Positions 32,205 through 42,354 of a stretch of 64,000 nucleotides of DNA are shown here, one piece after another (the first letter of the stretch is position 1; every line of letters begins with the position of its first letter). The position numbers were made by a program, and so were the translations under genes. This DNA comes from Miscanthus floridulus (Eukaryota; Streptophyta; Magnoliopsida; Poales; Poaceae). The stretch covers positions 120,221,656 through 120,285,655 of the forward strand of contig NC_089597.1 of NCBI RefSeq assembly GCF_019320115.1, given 5' to 3'. The notes under the pieces are model-generated. The model saw only the letters and a list, made by a program, of their open reading frames with translations, was not told the DNA's origin and made no database searches.

Positions 32205-35200
32205 ATGGCGCCGAAGAAAGGAGCCACGAAACCGAAGAAGACGAGCCCCCAGAAGGTGAGCGTCGAAATCCGACGTGACGAAGAGTAGGTACCATCACGA
32301 ACGGGTGAAGCAGAGCTCAACAGATTGGTGGAGGCGGGCGTTCTGCCTGACCATGTCACTGCCAGATGGCGGCCGGCCCTCGGTGAGCCCTTCCCCATGC
32401 CTCATACCAATGAAGTTGTAGTGTTTGAAGATTATTTCTGGCGTGGGTTGGGATTTCCTGTACACCCATTCTTGAGGGATTTGTTGGAATTTTGGAGAGT
32501 CAGTCTGTGCAACCTCCACCCAAATACAATATTGCACATATCTATCTTCATCTATTTCTATGAGGTGTTTCTCGAAATCCTTCCACACTTCAATCTCTTC
32601 TATCACCTGTTCTGGCTGAAGAAGAGAGGCAGCGGTGGTTCCAAGATGGTCGGCGGAGTGTATCTTCAGCTGTGCGATGGAATGGCAGGGGGAGTACCTT
32701 ACTATTCTACTAAGCACATCACTGAAGGGGTGGAACACCAGGTGGTTCTACATGAAGCAAAGCCACCCTGCAGTCCGCTACAATGCTGACCACATACCGA
32801 AGAGCCAAAAGAGCTAGTTGGAGATGCCAAGCAGCGCTGATATAGAGCAAGTGAGGGAGCTCCTTGGCTTAATAAAGGGCATGAAAACCAATAGTGGACT
32901 GGTGGTGGCAAGCTTCATAGTGCACCGCGTTCAGCCCTGTAAGGAGAGGGCCCACCCCGCCCTTGAGTTCAAAGGGGAGACTGACGGTACCTAGGAGAGG
33001 TCGGAGATGCTATCGAGGGACGTTGTGCAAGAGCGGGCTACATAGCTATTCACTCTGTTTGCCTCATTCAGCATGTCAGGGTATATGAAGCCCTTTAACT
33101 GCAAGAATCTGCCTCCTCAGGTAAATATCTCAATTGTGTGTTCCTGATGCTTTTTTTCTTCTGTCGTTGCCGAGCAGTGGACTGATTCACTCATGCAAAG
33201 ATCCATTTGCAGGAAAGAGCAGTGTACTTCTCGGGCGTGCTGAGGGGTGATTAGCCACAGGCGGTAGATGCCCAGCCACTGATGCAACGTAAGGAGGAAA
33301 CCGTCAGCATCTCGTCGGAGAGTCAATCCCCGGTGTCGGAGAAAATCTGGGGGAAGAGGGCAGCGGTAGATGAGCTGGCTCGGAAGAAGGGAAGGAGAGC
33401 AGGTCCCACTCCCCTCAAGCTAGGCGGCATCTCACTTGGCGGTGACCAGACCACTCGGACGTGGAGTACCATGATGTCTGAGTGGTCGAATGATGATGAA
33501 GTTCTAGTTGCTCCTCCACCGAGCACAAAGGCCCCTCCGCATAGCACGCGCGCAGAGGTACGATCAAAGAGAGGCGAAGAAGTCCCTAAGCAGCAGGCGA
33601 GGGGAGTCCCCAAGTAGCGAGCGATGGGAGTCCCTGAGCGATGGGTGGAGGAAGTCCCAGAGCAGCAGGCGAGGGGATCCCCGAAGTAGTGGGCTGAGGA
33701 GAGGCCGACGGCGGAGACCACGGGACCTCCTCCCCAAGACGCAGGCATCGACCCAAGGCCTTGGCTAGGGGCTCGGGTAGGCAGCGCCGATTTAGAAAGA
33801 TCTACTAGAAAACCACTGCATAAGCACCCTTGTCTTGGAGTTATTTGGTTGCCATTTCCTTATCCTTTTTTGGTGATTGATGAGCTGGACTGATGCAGAG
33901 CGAGGCGTATGGAGGATCTGGCCCCACCCATCCAGACTGACGAGTAGCCGAAGGCTGGTCCCAGGGCGGATGATGAGCAGCTAAAGGCTGGCCGCAAGGT
34001 GGAGGAGATGCCAGTGGACCCCATCCTAGAGTCCCTAGGTGCTCAACAGTCGACAATGGAGCCAGCCCCTAGGTGCTCGGCAAACAGTTGGCACCGACAA
34101 CGGATGGTTCGGTGATGATGCCTAGGGCAACAGTGGAAACCATCGGGTCTTTAGCGACGAGTGCAGGAGATGCCGGTGCCGCACCTGAGTCTAGGGCAAT
34201 GAAGCCGGTGGCGATCGAGGAGCGAGGAGCCCATCTCGAGGCGTCGTAGGACGTGGTTGGACCTGCTATCTAGACACCGAGCCCCTAGGTGGTGCCTCTA
34301 GCTATGGTGGATGAAGATAAGGTGGAAGAGATCGAGCGTGATGAACCTTGACCCCAATCTGTCTGAATCCTCCACAAGCGCGGCAACGAGGTGGTGGTTC
34401 TCGAGGAGGAGGACACCACTAGGGAGATGAAGAGACTGAAGTCTGCCCTTGCCAGAGTGATGAAACAAATCGAGGTTAGTACTGCATCTAGAGTGCTTGT
34501 CTTTGACATTGGAGATCAGAGTTCGTCATTGTCATTGTGTGTTTGTAGGGGATAACTCGAACTGTCGAGCAGCGGCACCAGCTGATCAAGAGGATGGAGC
34601 CCCTCACCGAGGAGAATGAAAAACTCAAAGAGGCGATGAAGCTGATGGAGAGAAACATCAAAAGGGCCCAGCATGAACGAGACCTTGCTGAGTCCAAGCA
34701 GCTGGCGGCTATGTTCGAGCAGCTACAAAGGGGGTCCTATCCGAGCAACTAGTGGTCCTGTCCTAGAATACCCAAAGGGGGTCTTGTCTGGGCAGCTGGT
34801 GCCTGCATTTGAGCAGCTACGGGGCAAGTCCGAGCAGCTGGTGAATGCTTCGACGCAACTAGAGCAAAAGTTCAAGTAGCTCAGAATCGTATCCGAGCAG
34901 AAAGCAGGTATGGCGTATCGGCGAATGTGCTTTTGTATTGCTAAATAGCCATATCTTTGTTGATGTCTGTTGTGCTTATAGAGCAAGATGCGGAGCTCAA
35001 CCAGCTACACCAAGCCGTCGAGCAACTCTGAGAGGAGAAGGTGAAGGAGACAGGGCGAGTAGACAAACTAGCCGAGGAGCTGAATGGTGAGTACTTCCTA
35101 GTCGGAGTTACCGCTGAAGTAGTTTCCTTGCTTGATGGAACCTTGTAATGCTTGTAGACTACCGTCGAAGGGTCAAGGCACAGTTTGACGTGCTGGTGCA

Positions 35201-35583
35201 GGAGGCCAGGACCTAAAGGGAGAAGTTCAACACTGTAGTCGCCGGAGTCAAACCGGTGCTCAACTGCATCGACCTAGAGGTGGCTCCTCAGCCCGATGGT
35301 AGGCCGTCATGTTCGAACACCGTCATCGAGAGGTGCAAGGCGATGTGGGAGAACTTCAAGAGCTTCAACCGCGACACCGTTGTTACCGCCATTACTCATG
35401 CCCTTGCGGTGGTCCGATCGCATTACCCAGCCATGGATCTTCAGGCGATAGGGGCCAGATTCACCAAAGGGGGGACGAGGCAAAGCACCAGCAACTAGAG
35501 GATGAGCTCGAGGACGCGGCGAAGAAGCTAGTTGGCGACATCAACCTGTTCAGCAAGATGGACGGTGATGGTGAAGCTCGGTG
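32205..35583 (+). pseudogene. Antisense ORF of the gypsy-type element (Transposase_28 / 'putative gypsy type transposon' family)
   Basis: ATG at 32,205 opens MAPKKGATKPKKTSPQK. The segment 32,325-32,560 encodes LVEAGVLPDHVTARWRPALG, FEDYFWRGLGFPVHPFLRDL and LHPNTILHISIFIYF, the pattern of the plant family annotated as putative gypsy type transposon (PF04195). Introns are visible: one from CAG|GTAAATATC (about 33,120) to TTTGCAG (about 33,212), and another from GAG|GTTAGTACT (about 34,474) to TTTGTAG (about 34,549). Downstream is a Glu/Gln/Lys-rich coiled-coil region (34,550-35,090). Many in-frame TAG stops. Family knowledge: Tat elements such as Grande and RIRE2 carry an antisense ORF here; its role is unknown. 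Confidence 0.7.
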
Positions 35584-35754
35584 ATCTGCTTAGGGGATAT
35601 TATCTGTAACATCTGGAGAGGGTAGTTAGAGCACGCGAGAGCGCAGAAAACATTTATGTATGTGTATAAATGTTATAAAGTGCATGCTTATGTAGTTTGC
35701 TGTTACTGCGGTGAAAGAATTGTTGTAGAATTAACCCTTAACGCAATTATACAT

Positions 35755-36230
35755 AGTATAAGTAGCGTCCGAGCAGTTAGTTCGTTACTAAACTCTATGG
35801 CCTTAGCTAGCCCATAGTCCACAATGTCAAGCATGGAGCCCGTGCACATGTAGGAGAAATAGGTGTGACCAAGGAACCGTAGCCGACCACCCATAATGCA
35901 GAGCGCGGAGCCCGTAGCACGTGTAGGGAGAGATCAGAGACTGGGTCTTCTCCATAGAGATTAGAGCAGAACGTGTGCTGCTCGGTGGTTAGTGAAATAA
36001 CTTGGAGATAAACATAGTATAAGTGGTGTCCAAGTAGTTAGTTCTTTACTGAGCTCTCGGCCTTAGCTAGCCCATAGTCTATAACATCGAGCACGAAGCC
36101 CGTGCATGTGTAGGCAGAACAGGCGTCACCAAGGAACCACAGCCGATCACCCATAACATAGAGCCCGTAGCACGTGTAGGGAGAGATCAGAGACTGGGTC
36201 TTCTCCATAGAGCGTAGAACAAGACGTATG
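35755..36230. repeat. Direct duplication of about 245 bp in the gypsy-type element
   Basis: ACATAGTATAAGTRG, CCTTAGCTAGCCCATAGTC, AGCCCGTAGCACGTGTAGGG and GAGACTGGGTCTTCTCCATA occur at 35,755-35,970 and again at 36,010-36,215. Confidence 0.85.
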
Positions 36231-36246
36231 CTGCTCGTTGATCAGC

Positions 36247-36612
36247 GAAATATCTTAGAGATTTGGAGAAAAGTGTTCGGCGATTTGGAAATATTTGTTC
36301 GGCGTAATACGTTGGAGAATTGGAGAAACGTGGTTGGCGATTTGGAGAAACCTGTTTGGCGAAATACATTGGAGATTTGGAGAAACATGGTTGGCAATTT
36401 GGAGAAACCTGTTCAGCGAAATACGTTGGAGATTTGGAGAAAAGTGTTTGGCGATTTAGAGAAACCTGTTCGGCAAAATATGTTGGAGATTTGGAGAAAC
36501 GTGGTCGGCTATTTGGAGAAACCTGTTCGGCAAAATACGTTGGAGATTTGGAGAAACATGGTTGGCGATTTGGAGAACTTGTTCTGCGAAATACGTTGGA
36601 AATTTTGTATTG
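36247..36612. repeat. 57-bp tandem repeat, about 6 copies
   Basis: The core AATACGTTGGAGATTTGGAG recurs at about 36,306, 36,363, 36,420, 36,477, 36,535 and 36,590, each followed by AAACxTGGTTGGCGATTTGG and AGAAACCTGTTCGGC. The period is 57 bp, i.e. 19 codons, so both strands stay open over 130-160 codons. Confidence 0.92.
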
Positions 36613-36793
36613 GAGTTCGTTATGGAGTAGCTTAGTGCTCGGTGACTGTAATAGAGAAAAAACCATAATGGAGACAAATTATGGAGACAAAAACTTTATT
36701 CATCATAAAGTGGAGAGTACATATCTAGAGCGTTTCAAGGATAGAAACGTATAAGATGCTCGACGTGCCATGAGTTGGGGACATCGATTCCGT

Positions 36794-39700
36794 CTAAGTC
36801 ACATAGGCGATATGACCCTGGTCGGGTAACCTCTTTGATGACGTAAGCCCCTTCCCATCAGGAGGAGAGCTTGTGCATCCCTTCAGTTTTTTGTTTTCTA
36901 TGGAGAACGAGGTCACCGACAAAGAGGTTAGCTGACCACCCATCACACTGGCCATCTGGATGGAGAGGTCAGTGGCTTCGGCGAGGGCGAGACTCTCTGT
37001 CTCACAGGCATAGGCGATGGAGAGGTTGGCCCACAAGGCTAGGACTCCTACAGGCGAAGGCATCTTTAGCACCAGGTAAGCGTAGTGCGGTGCATCCATG
37101 AACTTGGCCAGAGCTGGCGACCAAGTATGGCATGATAGGTGGTGTTGAAGTCGGTGACATAGAAGTTGATATGCTCGACGTGGTAGTTGCTTGCTGTGTC
37201 AAACTGTACTGGTAGGGTGATCTCTCCAAGTGGTTTGGATGTCCTACCAGGTACAATGCCCCATAAGGAGGAGTCCGAGGGTGCGAGATCTGTTATCCCA
37301 AGGCCCAACTCCTTTAGGGCTCCAACAAAGAGGAGATTCAGAGCGCTCTCACCGTCGATGAGCACTTTTCTAAAAAGCACCTTCTGGACGGTTGCATTGA
37401 GGACAAGGGGGAAACGCCCTATGTAGGGAATGTCTACCCACTGGTCAGCTCTGCTAAAGGTGATGGGGACCTTGGACCATGGTCGATAGTTGGGGTTGGT
37501 GGCGGCGTCTTCCGTAGTGACGGCGAGCACCCACCGGGCGGCGAGCTTCCGTTCTCTTCTGCTCTAGGTAGAGGTGAGGCCCCCAAAGATGGTGGTGTCC
37601 ACCTTGTCGTGATCTTGGAAGGCATTGTTGTTGCCCCCAGGTGGTTGGTGGCCTCCTGCTTTGTCGTTGGTGTCATCGTCCAGCTTCTTGTCCTAGAACT
37701 CCTTAGCCAAGCCAAGGCAGTCCTTCATCTTATGCCTGGCGTTCTTGTGGAGAGGGCACGGGCCATCGAGGATCTTCTTGTACTACTTGTCGTAGTTGCG
37801 CTTAGCGCGAGGTTCATTAACAGCGGCGATAATGTGGTCTGGTTGGTGGCGGCGATTTTGACCAAACTTGGATCCTTCTGGCCGATCACGGCCGCTGTCA
37901 CGATGGTAACTACGATCGTTGTAGCGGCGGTCGTTGTGGCGTTGGTCATCGTAGCGGCGTGTTGGGCAATGAGTGTCCGCATCCTCGTTGAAGTGCACCT
38001 TAGCTTCCTTAGCGTCAGCGTACTGGTTAGCGGTCATGATCATCTCGCCAATCCCTGTGGGTGGCTTGCGGTTGAACTTTGAGCGAAGCTCACGGTGATG
38101 AAGTCCTCTAATGAAGGTGGTGATGACCTCAGATTCCGTGATGTTGGGAATAGAATTCCTCATCTCGGAAAAGCGTCTGATGTAGCTACGGAGGAGCTCA
38201 GATGGCTTCTGGTTGATGCGGTTGAGATCATGCTTGGTGCCTAGCCAAGTACACGTAGCCATATAATTATCGGTGAAGACTTTTTTTAGCTCTTCCTAGG
38301 ATCCGATGGAGTCTAGGGCAAGGCTTATGAACCAGTTCATGGTGGTCGACATGAGCATGATGGGAAGATAGTTCGCCATGACATTGCCATCTCCTCCGGT
38401 GGCACGGACGGCAGTGGCGTAAGCCTATAGCCACTGTGTCAGGTTCATCCTTCTCTCGTAGGGCTTGACCCTAGTGATTTTGAAACCATGGGGCCACTAA
38501 AAGTGTTTAAAGCGCCCTCATGAATGCTAGGGGGCCCTCGAGGTTGGTGGTGCCATCGTCTGCAGCATTGCCGGCGTTGAACGGCTCGAGAGCTGAGTCT
38601 GGGTTACTATACTCTTGCTCGTACTCCTGGCGACGGCGTACTTCTTCTTCATTACGGCCAAAGTGGCGTTCGTCGATATGTCATCGTGCATCTCAAACAT
38701 TGTTGAGGTACACTCGGATGTTCTGGTTGACCTCCTGGTCGTGTTGGCGGTGATATTCGATGCGGTTGCCCCTAGCTCCGCCCTAGACGGGTTGCCTGTC
38801 CTCGCAATGCTGGTCGGTGAAGCGACTTGGGCGGCGATTGGATCTTTACGCGGCTGATCGACGAATCAAGGTTGTGGAGCATGAAGGTCTCTGATCCTGG
38901 TGGATCTCGTTGACCTGATAGTGTGCGGCTTTAAGCTTGGCGGCGACCTTGGCGACCTCTGGTGTCTGCGAGAGCCGAGCAAGCTCATTGGCGGCCACTG
39001 CCAGATTGGTGCTTGGAGTCTTATAGACGTCGTGGCCGTCAACACGGACAAACTCGTCGTCGAGGTTGCGCTGGAGTGGCCTTCCTTATGAGTCAAGCTA
39101 CTGCTCGGCCCTCGCAAGGGCAGCCTCATTTGCTCGATGCTGCGCACGGTTGATGTTCTGGTTCTCGCGAGCGGCGCGTTCCTCCTCGGTTTCACCATTC
39201 TGAGGGGGGCTATCGACGCTGACGTTGAAGATTATGCCACCGTGGAAAGGAGGGAGAGGAAGTAGCTCGGTGGTGGTTTCAGCGATGGTCTCCGTAGAGC
39301 CCTAGGACTTGGAGTCCGGATTCTCCTCCGGGATGGTTTGGAGGGATGCTCAGGGGTGTCGGCCGACGTGCAGCATGTTGACGGCTTGCGGAGGCTGGTC
39401 AGCGATCTGGTCGGTGGGAGGATAGACATCTCCAGCCTGGTTGGTGAATTTGCCCCTTAGGGCATCTCGATAAGCGGCGGCGATGTTAGTGAACCCAAAG
39501 GGTAGTGCCATAACCCTTGGAGTCTCCCAAGCATCCTCCGATAGATCTAGATCGGAGGGTGGTCGGCGCTGAACTAGAGTGTCTAGAGCTGATTTGGCGA
39601 TGGAGAGGCAATCGGCGAGCTTTAGACCAACCTGATCGATGGATACGATCAGATCGTCGTTGTTGATCTGCCTCCTCTGGTAGCTAGGAAGTAAGCGGCG

Positions 39701-39930
39701 AGTTGTTGATGAGGGTGACCTCAGAGGTAGTTCTGAGATCGAATCTACAGTCGCAGGTGTTGGAGTGATCGGCGTAGAATCGATCTGCATCGGCTCGATG
39801 AGCTCTCCGACTCCATCAGCGTTGATGACCCACGAGATGGATCCGACCGTGAAGATCTGTCCGGGCTGTGGGAGGGACGAAGAGCCTACGGAAAAAGCCA
39901 TCTTGTTCGATAAGGAAACAACACGCACAC
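36794..39930 (-). pseudogene. gag and aspartic protease of the gypsy-type element
   Basis: The N-terminal gag piece is at 39,350-39,928. The retrotransposon gag core is at 37,783-38,262 (LNRINQKPSELLRSYIRRFS, ITESEVITTFIRGL, YADAKEAKVHF). The retropepsin is at 37,066-37,530: WVDIPYIGRFPLVL and LIDGESALNLLFVGALKELG, where related proteins have LIDGGSALN. It ends in DFNTTYHAILGR and ALAKFMDAPHYAYLVLKMP-type sequence at 36,850-37,110. No RT motif follows. Frame slips and stops are frequent, so no full polyprotein can be made. Confidence 0.82.
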
Positions 39931-39935
39931 CCCTA

Positions 39936-39949
39936 CCTGGCGCACCAAC
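39936..39949 (-). other. Primer-binding-site region of the gypsy-type element
   Basis: Directly inside the 5' LTR, the minus strand reads GTTGGTGCGCCAGG. This position and sequence are usual for Tat-like gypsy elements, and they fix the direction of transcription. Confidence 0.65.
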
Positions 39950-40984
39950 TGTCGATAGAATATCGTCGGCAGTCCTCCGAGGGGTATCCCATAAAGGTAG
40001 ATTGATCGATAGAGAGGCGTGTAATCAAGAACAAGAAGGCAACAGAGACACACGAGTTAGACAGGTTCAGGCCGTCAGCACTACAAGAAATATGGGGATC
40101 TATGACAATTTTTTTGTGACGATGAGTCAATTCGTCAATAAGTCATTCTGTTTTATGACGACTTTTAGGAGGAGAACAACTTTCTGACGAAAATTATGTG
40201 TTCGTCATTAAGACGCAATAAAAATCGTCATAACCTAGAGAAGTAGTTTGTTTATGATGATTTATGTTCCGTCATAACATGCTACCTTGCAGTTGTCATA
40301 AATTATTACAATATTAGTTTGCCAAAAAAATTATTTACATATAAATTAGATACTTGGTCCCATTGTCATTTAAATTTTAATGGGCTCTATATGTAATGCT
40401 ATTTTAGGAAAATAAAAACAAAAAATCATCTTCATCTCATCGTCATATGAATAAGATATAATTTTGCTAAGGTAGAGTTAAAAGATCCAAAAAATAAAAA
40501 AAAATCAAGGAAACGGCAAGATAAAAAAACATTCATATGATGCACTCGAACCTGGGCCTTTTTTTTTTTAAAAAAAAGCGGCCAACATGCATGTGATGCA
40601 CTGCTTTGGAGAATATAAGATTTGTTAACATGTTTTTGTGGTGCTTGTCTTGAGTTTAAAAATCAAAACTATGTTTTAATTTGAGTTGGCATTGGCTTTG
40701 AAATAAAAAATAAAAGACTCTTTTTATCACCTTTTCCTTCTTGCCCGGAAATCTCCTCCCTCTCTTTCTTTTGGCCTGGCCCAACCGGCCTTTCCCTTTT
40801 CCTCGCCCCACTCGATCACCAGCAGCCTGGTAGTTGCTCTGGCCCAGCCCAATCTGACAGCACACCTCCTTACTTCCCCTTGCGCAGGCCCGTACGCAGA
40901 ACATATAACTGTATAATGACCCCTTGCGCAGGCCCGTACACAGAACACATAACTGTATAATGACTAAACTAACAAAAATCTCTC

Positions 40985-41045
40985 AGTTGCACTGGTACAG
41001 GCGCTAAGCTGCAGCACTTGAGATCCTGTGTTCGATCCCAAGGTG
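40985..41045 (+). other. tRNA-like segment (possible SINE head)
   Basis: AGTTGCACTGGTACAGGC resembles a pol III A box, and GTGTTCGATCCC 30 bases on resembles a B box. No full cloverleaf can be drawn. Confidence 0.35.
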
Positions 41046-41148
41046 CTCAGTTTTTGCAATTTTTGCTGTGCGTTTTAAAAAAAAAAAGTCAAAATTCGAA
41101 TAGAATGAAAATAGAGCTTTGAACTCACAACCTATTAAGTTGCCTGCA

Positions 41149-41220
41149 CATAGGCTCGAACCATGGACCAATAGGTTCACAAGTTGATGCTCTACCATTG
41201 AGCTAACGACCTGATTTGTG
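41149..41220 (-). other. tRNA-derived segment (SINE or tRNA relic)
   Basis: On the minus strand TAGCTCAATGGTAGAGC (A box and D arm) is followed at normal distance by GGTTCGAGCC (B box and T arm). The anticodon stem does not pair well, so a working tRNA is unlikely. Confidence 0.5.
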
Positions 41221-41619
41221 TTAGTGATTGTATATTTTGTTATATCATAAATTCGACTAGGCCAAGTCTTCAGCTTGGGCCGCTGACAGACCACCTTCCC
41301 ACGCCGGCCCAACTCTGCAGGAGAGCACAGCTTTTTGGCATCCATATAAATTAAACTATTTTTCAGCATCCAGATAAATTTTAAGGGCTGAAAAATAATA
41401 AAAGATAAAAAAAAACGCCTAACACAACACCAGGAATCGAGCTAGGGCTTTAAAGAGAACAGGAAGTGAACCAAACCACTACACTAGTAAGGTAATGTTG
41501 TTAGACAAAGGAACAAAACACTATAAGTACGCTAATGTTGTCGGACATAGGAGAACAGCGAGTGAACCAAATCTACAAACTTGCATGAATAACACCGACA
41601 CATCTCACATATATAGTTA

Positions 41620-42005
41620 GCATGTGTTTAGTTTGGGGACAACATGGAGTGGGTTGGACCCATCCTAGTTTTAAAGGTTGGGTTGAACCCATTCTCATGT
41701 TTGGTTTGAGGGATGGGGTCTGTTTGGTTTGAGGGATAGAGCGGATTGAGTGATGGGATCATTCTAACACCGTTAGCTCCGCGCGGCCCCACTCCTCCAT
41801 GGTCGGGGCTTGACCCCGCGCGTCGTGGTTGGGCTACAGCTTGCCCGCACTGCCATGGCCGGGGCTCGAGCTCGTCCCCACCCCACCATGGCTGGGCTCA
41901 AGCTCGCCCCGTGCCGTCGTGGCCGGGCGCTCTAGCTCACCCCGTGCCGCCGTGGCCTGGCGCAACCCGCTCCAACCCACTTGAACCCTCCATCCAAACA
42001 CATGC
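41620..42005. mobile_element. Tourist-like MITE, 386 bp
   Basis: Ends are GCATGTGTTTAGTTTGGGG and, inverted, GCATGTGTTTGGATGGAGGG. TTA is duplicated (41,617-41,619 and 42,006-42,008). It sits in the loop of a palindrome whose undisturbed relative is at 42,313-42,354. Confidence 0.75.
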
Positions 42006-42312
42006 TTATATCACTAGGTGAGAGATGTTTCTATTTGTGAATGATGTACAGTCCCTTTATTAAAATTTCTTGAAATTTTAATTGAATGCTTATGAACCCA
42101 AAATATGTTGTTGTGTCAATTTGCTGAATTATCGGACCATGTTTAGTTATTATTGCAATTATTTTGTTGTATTACCATAGCATAAATGTAATAATATCTA
42201 AACTTGGTCAGGAAATTCTACAAACTTGCATGACAACATTATTTTGGTGTATAATCGTTGCATAAAAATTTCAAATGATTTTAACAAAGCAGTACTTCAC
42301 ATTATTCACAGA

Positions 42313-42354
42313 TGGACACATCTCTCACATAGTTATAAGTAACTATGTGAGAGA
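42313..42354. repeat. Palindrome with 18-bp perfect arms
   Basis: ACATCTCTCACATAGTTA, a 4-base centre, then the exact inverse. The pairing extends imperfectly to TTCACA/TGTGAA outside. The following 130 bp repeat 42,015-42,150 loosely. Confidence 0.85.

Noticed and set aside
36187..36754. 135-159-codon frames on both strands with repeated residues
   Set aside because: Produced by the 57-bp tandem array. Not listed as genes because no other feature supports translation.
41149..41220. Functional tRNA gene
   Set aside because: A and B boxes are good but the anticodon and acceptor stems do not pair.
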